Shown in pieces: positions 8,602-16,996 of a stretch of DNA of 64,000 bases. How positions within the stretch are numbered: position 1 is the first letter of the stretch; each line of letters opens with the position of its first letter. The notes beneath the pieces were generated by a model. It did no database searches. It was not told the DNA's origin and saw nothing but the letters and a program-made list of their open reading frames with translations. Made by a program: the position numbers and the translations under genes. The stretch comes from Polyangiaceae bacterium (GTDB lineage Bacteria; Myxococcota_A; Polyangia; Polyangiales; Polyangiaceae): NCBI GenBank assembly GCA_016715885.1, contig JADJXL010000015.1:744001-808000 (forward strand), read 5' to 3'.

Positions 8602-8707
8602 GGTCGCAGGCCAATTTTTCTGCGCTCGCGGGACCCCGAACTCGCCCGCTTCGCGGGCTCAAACAGCGGGGTCCCCCCCGCAAGCGCAGAAAAATTGGCC
8701 TGCGCCC
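8602..8707. repeat. Long palindromic hairpin element, copy 1
   Basis: This ~106-bp element lies between convergent genes. The outer arms are perfect over 21 bases (8606-8626 against 8683-8703, beginning GCAGGCCAATTTTTCTGCGC) with a few more pairs outside. Inside, GGACCCC (8631-8637) pairs with GGGGTCC (8668-8674). The tip is a tight hairpin GCCCGC-TTC-GCGGGC (8644-8658). A second copy with the same tip but different arms lies at 37247-37356. It may also act as a bidirectional terminator here, since both flanking genes end at it. Confidence 0.85.
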
Positions 8708-8753
8708 TCAAATCCATTGGGGCCGAACCCAATTCAATTAATTGGGGCCAAGC

Positions 8754-10937
8754 TCAATACTCGAAGCCGCTCTCCCCAATGAATTCCCGCAAAATGGACG
8801 TTGGCGGAACGTGATCTGGATAAATGGTCACGAATTTATCGATGAGTTGTCGTAATCGATATGCCGTAGCGAACGACGGATGCTCCTGGGGCACTTCGAG
8901 CAAATACCGATCGGCAAAAACTTTGATGACACTGAGCTCGTAGACGAGCGACGAATCGAAGATGGCATCTGCCTGGGCAAGGAACGGGAAAATGTGATTT
9001 TTTTCTCCCGCGCGTACCGATGGCCAGCGCAGAATGTTGGACGCTGCATTGTAGCCGCGCGTATGCCTATCACGCACGATGCGACGCAAAAGCCGCATGT
9101 CGGATACGTTGATTCGGTTCATGTTATCGAACGGCAATGCCGTCATGGGTTGAATGAATACGCGAAAGATTCGCTCGCGCTCGAGGATCGAATCGAGCAG
9201 CCGCGGATTCAATCCATGAATGCCCTCGATGACCAATACATCCGAACCGCGGAGCGCTACCTCGGGACCTCCGCCCGGAATGCTCTTGCCCGTCACGAAA
9301 TCGTACCGCGCCGTCTTCACGGTTTCACCGGCAAAAATACGCCGCAAGTCGCGGTCGAGCATGTCGAGATCGAGCGCTTCGAGCGCCTCGAAATCATAAT
9401 CGCCGTTCGTGTCGCGCCTGGTCTTTTCCCGGTCGACGTAATAGTCGTCCAATGACAAACCCACGGGGCGAAGACCACTGACGAGCAATTGGACGTCGAG
9501 CCTTTTGATGAACGTCGTTTTTCCGGACGATGACGGACCTGCTACGCAAATGGCGCGGATTTTGCCATTATCGCAAATCGCGTCGGCAATACGGCCAATC
9601 CGTTTTTCATGTAAACCTTCACTGACTCGAATGATCTCCGGTGTTTTTCCACGCACACATGCATCGTTGAATGCCCCGACACTCGTAATACCCAGCGTCG
9701 TCAGCCATGGTTCGTCCGTACGAACACCCAAATGCAACCCCGCCGGCCTCAAATATTCGGCAGATCGGTTCGACGACGGCGCCGAGCCTCCTTCGGCCTC
9801 GACCTGCGCTTCATCTCCATACCGCAGACATATGCCATCGCGGTCGACCACCAACCGGAAAGGTGCGTGCTCGATATGCCCCGCGTGCGGAAGAAGCGGC
9901 CCCATGTACAGCGCCACGCTTTCCCCTGCTCGCACCAGTTGCACGTGCCCCGCTCGCCACGTGCGCAAAAGCGCTACCAAGTCCCGCGCACCATGCTCCG
10001 CAAAATGACTCCGCGCTTCGTCCACCGTCCACAGCTCCTGCCGGAGCGCAAAGTTTGTCGCGACGAGCTCGCGCATCATCCCCTCGACCCGCTCGACCCA
10101 CGTCGTCACAGGCAAACCGTTCGCACCCATCACTTCCACCGGTTGACCAAATCCAATCGATGGACCGAGACGAACGGTCGCCCTGGGATCGACACGACGC
10201 GCAGCTTCGAGCAGCAAGAGGCCGAGACTCGAGCGGTACACGCGCTTGCCTTCCCAATGCGATGCCAAGAGCGGCTCGATGTGCGCGTCCGAAAGCACGG
10301 GCATCGCGAGCGCCACCGCCTTGTTGTTCACCAGCGCCGCGACGACGCGATCGCCCCCAATTTCCGCCGGCAAGAGCGACGCCAGTGGCGTGCCCGTGCG
10401 CACGCGCTGCCATGCGTTGCCCACCGTGACGTCGACGAAGACATGACGCGGCAGCGTGCGCTCGCGAAGAAGCAGCCCCACGTTGTCCGTCATCACCGTG
10501 AGCTCGCCCTGAATCGCTTCCGCAAGCGACTCGGCGACGCGAAGCGCCAGCATCGGGTCGTCGTGACACAGTTGCTCGTATCGCTCCGGTCGCAGCCACG
10601 CGAGCTCGATGGGCGATTCCGCGATGACCGATGCACGAGCGCGCGGGCTCATCCACCGACCGAGCGTGCCGAAGTGACTGCCTTTTCCGATGCTTCCAAG
10701 ATCGACGCCGCTGCGGCACAAGCGAGCCGTGCCGGAAAGGATCATGAAGACGCCGCGATCCTCGGATCCTTCTTGTGCGAGCACCGCGTGCGGTCGAGCG
10801 CGAGCCCGTTCCAAGTACGGAACGACTCGGCGCACGTCATCCACGCCGATGCGCGACAGCAGCGCGCCCTCTGCTGCGAGCTCCGCGGCCTCGTCGATGG
10901 TCAGTGACTCGGATGGAAAAAGCAGTGTCGACGTCAT
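8754..10937 (-). CDS. Uridine-kinase-type nucleoside kinase fused to cNMP-binding and ThrRS-like domains
   Basis: A 727-residue fusion. Residues about 20-145 form a cyclic-nucleotide-binding fold (VLAQEGSEDRGVFMILSGTA). Residues about 165-440 resemble the TGS and second additional domains of threonyl-tRNA synthetase seen in some bacterial nucleoside kinases. Residues about 450-700 are a P-loop uridine kinase/phosphoribulokinase-type kinase with the Walker A GPSSSGKTTF near residue 466, the SLDDYYVDREKT motif and VLVIEGIHGLNP. The kinase would phosphorylate a nucleoside such as uridine or cytidine, and the N-terminal domain suggests regulation by a cyclic nucleotide, although the critical Arg of a cAMP-binding cassette (usually in an RSA/RTA motif) is not clearly present. 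The substrate is not known. It is divergent from the Nudix gene and convergent with the small protein gene. Confidence 0.85.
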   Translation of the reverse strand: MTSTLLFPSESLTIDEAAELAAEGALLSRIGVDDVRRVVPYLERARARPHAVLAQEGSEDRGVFMILSGTARLCRSGVDLGSIGKGSHFGTLGRWMSPRARASVIAESPIELAWLRPERYEQLCHDDPMLALRVAESLAEAIQGELTVMTDNVGLLLRERTLPRHVFVDVTVGNAWQRVRTGTPLASLLPAEIGGDRVVAALVNNKAVALAMPVLSDAHIEPLLASHWEGKRVYRSSLGLLLLEAARRVDPRATVRLGPSIGFGQPVEVMGANGLPVTTWVERVEGMMRELVATNFALRQELWTVDEARSHFAEHGARDLVALLRTWRAGHVQLVRAGESVALYMGPLLPHAGHIEHAPFRLVVDRDGICLRYGDEAQVEAEGGSAPSSNRSAEYLRPAGLHLGVRTDEPWLTTLGITSVGAFNDACVRGKTPEIIRVSEGLHEKRIGRIADAICDNGKIRAICVAGPSSSGKTTFIKRLDVQLLVSGLRPVGLSLDDYYVDREKTRRDTNGDYDFEALEALDLDMLDRDLRRIFAGETVKTARYDFVTGKSIPGGGPEVALRGSDVLVIEGIHGLNPRLLDSILERERIFRVFIQPMTALPFDNMNRINVSDMRLLRRIVRDRHTRGYNAASNILRWPSVRAGEKNHIFPFLAQADAIFDSSLVYELSVIKVFADRYLLEVPQEHPSFATAYRLRQLIDKFVTIYPDHVPPTSILREFIGESGFEY

Positions 10938-11024
10938 CGTGCGGGCGGCAGACTAGCTTTTCACCTAGCCGCTTGCTCGCTCCTGCTGCGCCGTGAACTT
11001 CACCCGCCCAGTACGGCCGAGAGT

Positions 11025-11720
11025 ATGCTCTGCTTTTCGGCGATGGCGCTGCCCCCTCTGCCACGAATCGAGCTCGTTCGAGAGTCCGTGAGCCGCTCTG
11101 AGGAAAACTCGGCGAACGCCTTTCTTCATGTCGAACGATCCGTGCTCCGCGCCCGGTTCGAAAATGGCGAGCCGAGTAAGCCTTTCACGTACGACATCGT
11201 CGCGCGCGAGCGGCTCGATGCCGTCGTGATCGCCGCCCACTACGTGGACGAACAAGGTCGCCCGATGGTGTATCTGCGGTCCTCGCTGCGTCCTCCCGTT
11301 GCGCTGCGCCCGAAAGAGCAGTGGCCCATGCCGGAACGAGACGACCTTGGAGGCTTGTGGGAGCTGCCGGCAGGGTTGGTCGAGACAGACGAGCGAAGTC
11401 CCGAAGGATTACGCTGCTCGGCGGCCCGTGAGCTTCAAGAAGAGCTTGGTTTCGAGGTTGAGCCTGACAAACTCACGCCCCTGGGTCCCTCGTCATTTCC
11501 GGCGCCGGGGATCATTGGCGAGCGGCACTTTTACTTTCACGTGCTCGTCGACCCAGCGCGCCGCGCTTTGCCATCGGAAGATGGATCGGTGCTCGAGCAA
11601 AACGCGACGATCGTGGCCGTGCCGCTCGACGAAGCGCTCGACCTCGTACGAGCTGGCGTGATTGAAGATGCAAAGACCGAATTGGGCCTGCGGCGTCTTG
11701 CGGAGATGAAAGAGCGATGA
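11025..11720 (+). CDS. Nudix hydrolase
   Basis: Nudix enzymes cleave nucleoside diphosphates linked to another group, for example ADP-ribose or NADH. The Nudix box is recognisable as GLWELPAGLVETDE followed by SAARELQEELGF; relative to the consensus there is a four-residue insertion before the RELxEELG part. The signature Glu residues that bind Mg2+ are kept. The gene overlaps the NAD kinase start by four bases (ATGA), so the two are translationally coupled, and an NAD-related substrate such as ADP-ribose or NAD(H) is a fair inference. I keep the ATG at 11025; an ATG at 11043 is also possible. Confidence 0.86.
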   Translation: MLCFSAMALPPLPRIELVRESVSRSEENSANAFLHVERSVLRARFENGEPSKPFTYDIVARERLDAVVIAAHYVDEQGRPMVYLRSSLRPPVALRPKEQWPMPERDDLGGLWELPAGLVETDERSPEGLRCSAARELQEELGFEVEPDKLTPLGPSSFPAPGIIGERHFYFHVLVDPARRALPSEDGSVLEQNATIVAVPLDEALDLVRAGVIEDAKTELGLRRLAEMKER

Positions 11721-12715
11721 ACGGCCAGGCTCCAGCATCCTCGAGTGCGGCCTTCGCGTCGGCGCGGCCGAAAGTCGCGGTCATCGTCAAGCGATCGGCA
11801 TTTCAGGAACGTGTCGAAGAGCAAAAGGACGCGCGCATCCGTCGTTTGCTTGCTGAGGGCGACCCTTCGGTCGCTCGCCTCCGCGCGTCACACGACGAGC
11901 ACGAGGCGACGCTGGGCGAGGTGCTTGCAACGCTCTCCGTGCTCGGTGTGGACGTCGCGTTCATGGGTCGTGCGGGCGAATCGTTCGATTCGAGCGGTCT
12001 CGATTTGGTCGTCACGGTGGGCGGTGACGGCACGCTCCTGAGCGCGTCGCACTGTGTTGCGGCTGTTCCCATCTTGGGCATCAACAGCGCGCCCTCGCAC
12101 TCGGTCGGGTTTTTCTGTGGAGCTCGTCGCGGCAGCGTCGCGGCGGCCATTGGGCGAGCGCTACGTGGCGAGCTTCGGCGCGCCGTGCTCACGCGCATGC
12201 AAGTTCGTCAAAACGGCCAGGTCGTGCATGCACGCGTGCTGAACGATGCGCTCTTCTGTCACATCTCGCCGGCGGCAACTTCGCGTTATCTCGTGCGTTT
12301 TGGCGGCGTCGAGGAAGAGCAGAAGTCGAGCGGATTTTGGATTGGTCCTGCTGCGGGTTCGACGGCTGCCCAGCGTTCTGCGGGCGGACGCGTACTTCCT
12401 TTGACGTCAAAAGACTTGCAGCTCGTCGTGCGCGAGCCGTATACGCCGCATGGAGAGCACTACGAGCTCCGTCGCGTGCTGGTTCCAGCAGGACAAACCC
12501 TCGTCGTGCGCAGCAAGATGCATGAAGCAAAGCTCTTCGTGGACGGGCCGAATCGTTCGGTGGACGTGTGCTTCGGCGATGTTCTCGAGTTCGGCCAAGC
12601 GCCAGAAGAGCTTACGGTTCTCGGCATTTCGCCGAAGCGTCGCTGGGGCAACCAGCGAGCGAAACGAGTGCTCGGCGAAGACACTTCCGGTCGAAAATCG
12701 GCGCCCTCGGAGTGA
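11717..12715 (+). CDS. nadK: NAD kinase
   Basis: Phosphorylates NAD+ to NADP+ in the cytoplasm, the only de novo source of NADP. The diagnostic VVTVGGDGTLLSASH motif sits near residue 100, followed by PILGINSAPSHSVGFF, which is the NE/D-type substrate loop in variant form, and a Gly-rich C-terminal region with TAAQRSAGG replacing the more common TPTGSTAY-type loop. At 332 residues it is slightly long because of an extended N-terminus with an arginine-rich helix. It is coupled to the upstream Nudix gene by a four-base overlap. Confidence 0.9.
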   Translation: MNGQAPASSSAAFASARPKVAVIVKRSAFQERVEEQKDARIRRLLAEGDPSVARLRASHDEHEATLGEVLATLSVLGVDVAFMGRAGESFDSSGLDLVVTVGGDGTLLSASHCVAAVPILGINSAPSHSVGFFCGARRGSVAAAIGRALRGELRRAVLTRMQVRQNGQVVHARVLNDALFCHISPAATSRYLVRFGGVEEEQKSSGFWIGPAAGSTAAQRSAGGRVLPLTSKDLQLVVREPYTPHGEHYELRRVLVPAGQTLVVRSKMHEAKLFVDGPNRSVDVCFGDVLEFGQAPEELTVLGISPKRRWGNQRAKRVLGEDTSGRKSAPSE

Positions 12716-13117
12716 GTTTGTCCGCGGAGTAGGGTGCTTCGAGCCCTCGTCTGCAACCAAAATCATGCTGGAAGCGCCCGGATTGACCGTTCGTTGGCTC
12801 CTGCGGGGCGACGAGGTGGGCACCTGGATCCGTGTGAGATGTTCGCGATCTGCTTGTTTTTGCGGCGATCGTGAGCACGAAGATGCGCGATCGCGAGTCT
12901 TCGTGAACGTGCGGTGCTCCAAAATGTCGACATTTCCCCTTGAAATTCAAGGGTTTTGGGGGACTGACTCGGCCGAGAAGAACGGGCGTCGCGACGTACC
13001 ATGAGGAGCGTGGCCCCTATTTTTGTCGTGCGGAATGAACATCGACGCTGGACCTGACGCGTTCCTTGTGGTTGTTTGGGCCCGCGAGACCGGCAAATCT
13101 CCCGGAGGAAAGTCATC
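12716..13117. other. Intergenic region upstream of the HU-like gene
   Basis: No convincing gene in this 402-base stretch. Its right end holds the ribosome-binding site of the HU-like gene (GGAGG at 13101-13105). The promoter presumably lies here, but I see no clear -35/-10 pair. Confidence 0.5.
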
Positions 13118-13450
13118 ATGGCCAAAGCAAAGTCCGAATCGAAGAAGCCCGCATCGATGAGCAAAAGCGCCCTTCTCAATGCAATCGCAGAGAGCTCTGA
13201 AGGCGTGACCCGCAAGCAGGTCAAGCTCATCCTCGACAACCTCGCGCAGATTGCGTACCGCGAGCTCAAGAAGAACGGCATCTTCACGATGCCCGGCTTC
13301 GCGAAGTTCCGCGTCGTCAAGAAGCCCGCCACCAAGGCTCGCGAAGGCATCAACCCCTTCACCAAGCAAGCCATGACGTTCGCTGCCAAGCCGGCCAGCA
13401 AGTCGGTTCGCGCGCGCCCCATCAAGGCGATCAAAGACGCGATTGCGTGA
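13118..13450 (+). CDS. HU-family DNA-binding protein
   Basis: A 110-residue histone-like protein that bends and compacts DNA as a dimer. After a short Lys/Ser-rich leader the HU fold is clear: MSKSALLNAIAESSEGVTRK, then QVKLILDNLAQIAYRELKK, and FTMPGFAKFRVVKKPATKA containing the start of the DNA-binding arm (INPFTKQ and the proline-bearing tip). The ATG at 13118 follows GGAGGAAAGTCATC, a strong ribosome-binding site; an in-frame ATG at 13076 lacks one. The basic N-terminal extension is typical of HU-like proteins in Deltaproteobacteria and myxobacteria. Expected to be abundant and nucleoid-associated. Confidence 0.93.
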   Translation: MAKAKSESKKPASMSKSALLNAIAESSEGVTRKQVKLILDNLAQIAYRELKKNGIFTMPGFAKFRVVKKPATKAREGINPFTKQAMTFAAKPASKSVRARPIKAIKDAIA

Positions 13451-13458
13451 TTCCCCAA

Positions 13459-13482
13459 GAGCGGGCGCATCTTGCCCCGCTC
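13459..13482 (+). terminator. Hairpin after the HU-like gene
   Basis: GAGCGGG (13459-13465) pairs perfectly with CCCGCTC (13476-13482), starting eight bases after the HU-like stop codon. No T-run follows, so intrinsic termination may be weak. It also lies at the end of the convergent DUF1415 gene. Confidence 0.5.
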
Positions 13483-13525
13483 AATCGATTGACCAGCAAG
13501 CTCGCTGGCCAATCACCCGCCCCAA

Positions 13526-14164
13526 TCATCCCCACCCATCTGCAAATGGCGCATACCGGCGATCACGATCGGCGCGTATGTCCAAAGCGATCGTCAACAG
13601 CTCATCGAGCTTCCCACCTCGAAGCCGTTCGAAGGTCAGCTCCGAACGATCCAGCCCCTCGTTTTCGGCTTCTTCCACCGAGCTTGCGAACACCGTTCCA
13701 CCTTCGTGATTGCCTGCGGGGATGAATTGCACGAACGGATCGGGTGATCGACGAAGCATGCCGATCAATCGATGCGCGCTCTCGCGATCCCCAACCAGCT
13801 CGGGGTGAAACGCGGCCATCACCGGAGGGCTCTCCAAGTGGCCTCGAAGCGATGCGACGAGCGTCGATGCGAAGCGCTCGAACACGTTCGCCGGTGGAAG
13901 CGCGAGCGGAAAGACCACATGCAGCACGGGACTTTTCGCTTCCACGATGGCCGCACGCGTCGCGTCATGATCGGGCTCGCGATCGAGCATCACGCAGAAC
14001 TTGCCAAACGCGACGTCCACATCGCGCGTGAACGGACAGAGCGCGAATTGCTGCACGATTTCCGTCGCGTAGCGCTTGTGCACATGCAGCACCTCGGCAG
14101 CGAATGCGCGAGCGTGCGGATGTGATGCCAACTTGCCGCGAATCATCGGCTCGAGCGAAGCCAT
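13526..14164 (-). CDS. DUF1415-family protein
   Basis: A 212-residue cytoplasmic protein. The start of the family signature is visible in the first third: VHKRYATEIVQQFALCPFTRD, with the conserved LCPF. Later there are conserved stretches MAAFHPE and RRSPDPFVQF. DUF1415 proteins are widespread and uncharacterised; I can give no reaction. The gene is convergent with the HU-like gene and divergent from citrate synthase. Its start at 14164 leaves 254 bases to citrate synthase, room for both promoters. Confidence 0.85.
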   Translation of the reverse strand: MASLEPMIRGKLASHPHARAFAAEVLHVHKRYATEIVQQFALCPFTRDVDVAFGKFCVMLDREPDHDATRAAIVEAKSPVLHVVFPLALPPANVFERFASTLVASLRGHLESPPVMAAFHPELVGDRESAHRLIGMLRRSPDPFVQFIPAGNHEGGTVFASSVEEAENEGLDRSELTFERLRGGKLDELLTIALDIRADRDRRYAPFADGWG

Positions 14165-14418
14165 CTCGTCGTTCCTTCCTGAAGTCGTTTGCGCACGTCA
14201 TGCGCTGGGTTTGTCCGCGCGTCATACGGCCACGACGCACCTTGGCATGGCACAGGCCGTGTGGCTGGAATTACATGACCGTTTTGTGAAAGACCGCGTT
14301 TTCCCTGATCTACCGCGGTGAGCCAGAGTGTTTGCAACGCGAGCGAGGATCTTGTCCGCGTACGTCCGGGAGGCGTGGTACTTTCCGCCGCAATTGTGGT
14401 GAGTTGAAAGGAGGACGC

Positions 14419-15717
14419 GTGCAGGAGACGGCCAAGCTCACGCTCGAAAACGAGGGCAAGCAACAGACACTCGAGCTTCCGATCGTGACGGGGACGGAGA
14501 ACGAGAAGGGAATCGACATCTCGACGCTCCGCGCAAAGACCGGTTACGTCGTGCTCGATCCGGCGTTCGTGAACACTGCGTCGACATCGAGCTCGATTTG
14601 TTTCATCGACGGCGAGAAGGGCATCCTGCGTTATCGCGGCATCCCCATCGAACAGCTCGGGGAAAAGTCGTCGTTTGTCGAGGTCGCCTATTTGCTCATC
14701 TACGGCGAACTGCCGAACCGCGATCAGTTGACGAAGTTCTCCACGCTTCTCACGAGACACTCGCTGATCCACGAGGACATGAAGCATTTCTTCGAGGGTT
14801 ATCCGTCGACGGCGCATCCGATGGCGATCCTGTCGTCGATGGTCTGCTCGCTCTCGAGCTTCTATCCCGAAGCGATGGATGCGGACAACAAGGAGCTGCT
14901 CGACATGACGATCGCGCGGCTCTTGTCGAAGGTCCGCACCATTGCCGCGTTCTCGTACAAGAAGTCGATTGGACAGCCGTTCGTCTATCCGCAGAACTCG
15001 CTGTCGTACTGCGCCAACTTCCTCAACATGATGTTTTCGGTTCCTGCCGAACCGTACGAGGTCGATGAAGACGTCGTGAAGGTGATGAACCTTCTTTTGA
15101 TTCTTCATGCGGATCACGAGCAGAACTGTTCGACGTCGACGGTGCGTCTCGTCGGCAGCGCCAAGGCGAACCTGTTCGCGTCGATCGCGGCGGGCATCTG
15201 CGCCCTCTGGGGACCGCTTCACGGCGGTGCCAACCAAGAGGTCGTCGAGATGCTCGAGGAGATTCGAAAGAACGACGGCGACGTGACCAAGGCCGTCGCG
15301 ATGGCCAAGGACAAGAACTCGGGCTTCCGCCTGATGGGCTTCGGACATCGCGTGTATCGCAACTACGATCCGCGCGCGAAACTCATCAAGGTCGCGGCCG
15401 ACAAGGTGCTCGGCAAACTCGGCATCAAGGATCCGCTGCTCGACATCGCCCGCAAGCTCGAAGATGCGGCATTGAAGGATCCTTACTTCATCGACCGCAA
15501 GCTTTATCCGAACGTCGACTTCTACAGCGGCATCATCTACCGCGCGCTTGGATTCCCCACGAACATGTTCACGGTCATGTTCGCGCTCGGACGTCTTCCC
15601 GGCTGGATTGCCCACTGGAAAGAGCAGAACGAGAATGCGTCCACGAAGATCGGTCGACCGCGCCAGATCTACACGGGCGCCGTCGAGCGTAACTACGTGC
15701 CGCTCGAGAATCGGTAG
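14419..15717 (+). CDS. gltA: Citrate synthase (type II, hexameric class)
   Basis: Condenses acetyl-CoA and oxaloacetate to citrate, the entry step of the TCA cycle. I place the start at the GTG at 14419, preceded by AAAGGAGG at 14407-14414; this gives 432 residues. An upstream in-frame start at 14332 would add 29 residues with no ribosome-binding site. Active-site segments are present: GPLHGGANQEVVEM near residue 266 (catalytic His) and GFGHRVYRNYDPRA near residue 306 (His and Arg), with the catalytic Asp following. The N-terminal GIDISTLRAKTGYVVLDPAF segment matches the NADH-sensitive Gram-negative type. A hairpin terminator follows. Monocistronic. Confidence 0.95.
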   Translation: MQETAKLTLENEGKQQTLELPIVTGTENEKGIDISTLRAKTGYVVLDPAFVNTASTSSSICFIDGEKGILRYRGIPIEQLGEKSSFVEVAYLLIYGELPNRDQLTKFSTLLTRHSLIHEDMKHFFEGYPSTAHPMAILSSMVCSLSSFYPEAMDADNKELLDMTIARLLSKVRTIAAFSYKKSIGQPFVYPQNSLSYCANFLNMMFSVPAEPYEVDEDVVKVMNLLLILHADHEQNCSTSTVRLVGSAKANLFASIAAGICALWGPLHGGANQEVVEMLEEIRKNDGDVTKAVAMAKDKNSGFRLMGFGHRVYRNYDPRAKLIKVAADKVLGKLGIKDPLLDIARKLEDAALKDPYFIDRKLYPNVDFYSGIIYRALGFPTNMFTVMFALGRLPGWIAHWKEQNENASTKIGRPRQIYTGAVERNYVPLENR

Positions 15718-15725
15718 ACGTCAAA

Positions 15726-15758
15726 CGGGGCAGAGGTCGCACCAGCGCCTTTGCCCCG
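15726..15758 (+). terminator. Hairpin after citrate synthase
   Basis: CGGGGCA (15726-15732) pairs perfectly with TGCCCCG (15752-15758), nine bases after the stop codon, with further G-T/A-T pairs inside. The base run after the stem is CTCTTC rather than a pure T tract. Confidence 0.5.
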
Positions 15759-15804
15759 CTCTTCATCGTCGCCTGATGCGCCGCGACGAACCCTGCCCAA
15801 TCAA

Positions 15805-16029
15805 TCAGTTGATGATCGAACTGCCGAAGCTCGGAACGGGCTCTTCGTCGATCCGATCGATGGCTGCCTTCAATCCAGCCCACGTGTTGCGCAGGACATC
15901 CGGCGTCATTCGCACGGTCACGCCATTGTGCATCATGGTCACGTGAACCATGCCGCATCCGCATTGCGTGATGCGTACGGCACTGTTTGCAGTGAGTTCC
16001 TTGTGTTGTCCGCAGGGCTTTCCGGCCAT
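15805..16029 (-). CDS. Small conserved-type protein with a CGCG motif
   Basis: A 74-residue product that I chose over a longer frame because its ATG at 16029 follows a good ribosome-binding site (GGGAGG, 10 bases upstream). Sequence features: GKPCGQHKEL, then RITQCGCGMVHVTMMHNGVTV, then a helical C-terminus. The Cys-Gly-Cys-Gly with flanking His looks able to bind a metal or form a redox pair, but this is only a pattern. Family not recognised. Convergent with citrate synthase and divergent from the lipoprotein gene at 16305. Confidence 0.62.
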   Translation of the reverse strand: MAGKPCGQHKELTANSAVRITQCGCGMVHVTMMHNGVTVRMTPDVLRNTWAGLKAAIDRIDEEPVPSFGSSIIN

Positions 16030-16130
16030 CGACGATGAACCTCCCGATGCGGCACCATAGCAGCCGCAGCGTTTTCTTGTCAGCGCAAACGCGCACGAGC
16101 CGTGTGCGAACATCGCCACATGGCAAGCGG

Positions 16131-16174
16131 ATTGCATGAGAATTGCATGAGAATTGCACAGGAATTGCCAACGA
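16131..16174. repeat. Four 11-bp tandem repeats upstream of the lipoprotein genes
   Basis: ATTGCATGAGA occurs twice exactly (16131-16141, 16142-16152), followed by ATTGCACAGGA (16153-16163) and ATTGCCAACGA (16164-16174). The spacing equals about one turn of the helix. It lies in the 275-base region between divergent genes, so it could be a regulator-binding array. Confidence 0.7.
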
Positions 16175-16304
16175 ACAGCTCCTTCGTTGGGTCCACTGCG
16201 TTCCGAGGGAGGATTTGCATACGTATTGTTTCGACTTGCACTTCCGGCGTTCTTGCTCGTCACACGTGGCGGAGAGCCAACACCAACGACATCCTTTGTT
16301 ACTG

Positions 16305-16991
16305 ATGCTGCTGAAACACATCCATCTTCTGCTGGGGTTCGTCGCGACAACCTTGCTTGCGGCGTGCAGCGCTCCATCCGATCCGGCGGAAGATGCTGGT
16401 GTCGTCATCGGGGGCTGCCGATTGCCTTTCGTAGGTGATCCGAACGCCCCCATGGAGATGGATGTCATTGCTTTGGGTGCCAATGGAAAGCTCGCGACGC
16501 TCACGAACGGCTCGGACATCACGTTGATGTTTCCGCCGCAGGGGGGGCGCGTGTTGTTTGCCGGCGTGCGTGCGCGCAACGTCAACCCGTGTGCCGTGCG
16601 CATTGCCGGTGCGCTTCGCGATCCCGTCAGCAAGCAAGTGCAAATCGACAATCGCATTTTGAACTTGGAAGTCACTGACGATGGCTATGGTCGGAGCTCC
16701 CCTGGGGACATTGACGCATTTGCAAACATATTCGCGTGTCCCAATCACTGGTCCGACCAAGATCTCATGGACGCACCGTATGAATTGACCTTGACGCTCA
16801 CGGACAAAGAAGGGCGCAAAGTCACCCGTGTGCTCGAGGTCATTCCGCGTTGCAACGAACCTGGCGTCATTTCCGGCTGTCGATGTCAATGCGATGCGGA
16901 CTATATGCCAGGAATGCAATGCGGTGGTCTTCCGGTGGATGGTGGGCTCGAGGACGCGCCGCACGACCCATCGGATGCAGCGGGAGATTGA
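16305..16991 (+). CDS. Putative lipoprotein
   Basis: The 228-residue product starts at the ATG at 16305 so that its signal peptide (LLLGFVATTLLAAC, lipobox LLAAC) is at the N-terminus. The mature protein looks like an extracellular beta-sandwich with a C-terminal cysteine cluster (GCRCQCDADYMPGMQCGG) followed by an acidic tail. Such Cys-rich ends are frequent in myxobacterial surface lipoproteins. No enzymatic motif is visible. It is followed five bases later by another lipoprotein gene, so the two are probably one operon. Confidence 0.7.
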   Translation: MLLKHIHLLLGFVATTLLAACSAPSDPAEDAGVVIGGCRLPFVGDPNAPMEMDVIALGANGKLATLTNGSDITLMFPPQGGRVLFAGVRARNVNPCAVRIAGALRDPVSKQVQIDNRILNLEVTDDGYGRSSPGDIDAFANIFACPNHWSDQDLMDAPYELTLTLTDKEGRKVTRVLEVIPRCNEPGVISGCRCQCDADYMPGMQCGGLPVDGGLEDAPHDPSDAAGD

Positions 16992-16996
16992 TTGCG

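Noticed and set aside
12763..13512. A minus-strand frame across the HU-like gene
   Set aside because: It overlaps a convincing HU-like gene with a strong ribosome-binding site.
14143..15615. A 490-codon minus-strand frame opposite citrate synthase
   Set aside because: Antisense to a clear citrate synthase; no recognisable motif.
16143..16304. An upstream extension of the lipoprotein gene from 16143
   Set aside because: It would put 54 residues before the signal peptide and cover the 11-bp repeat array.
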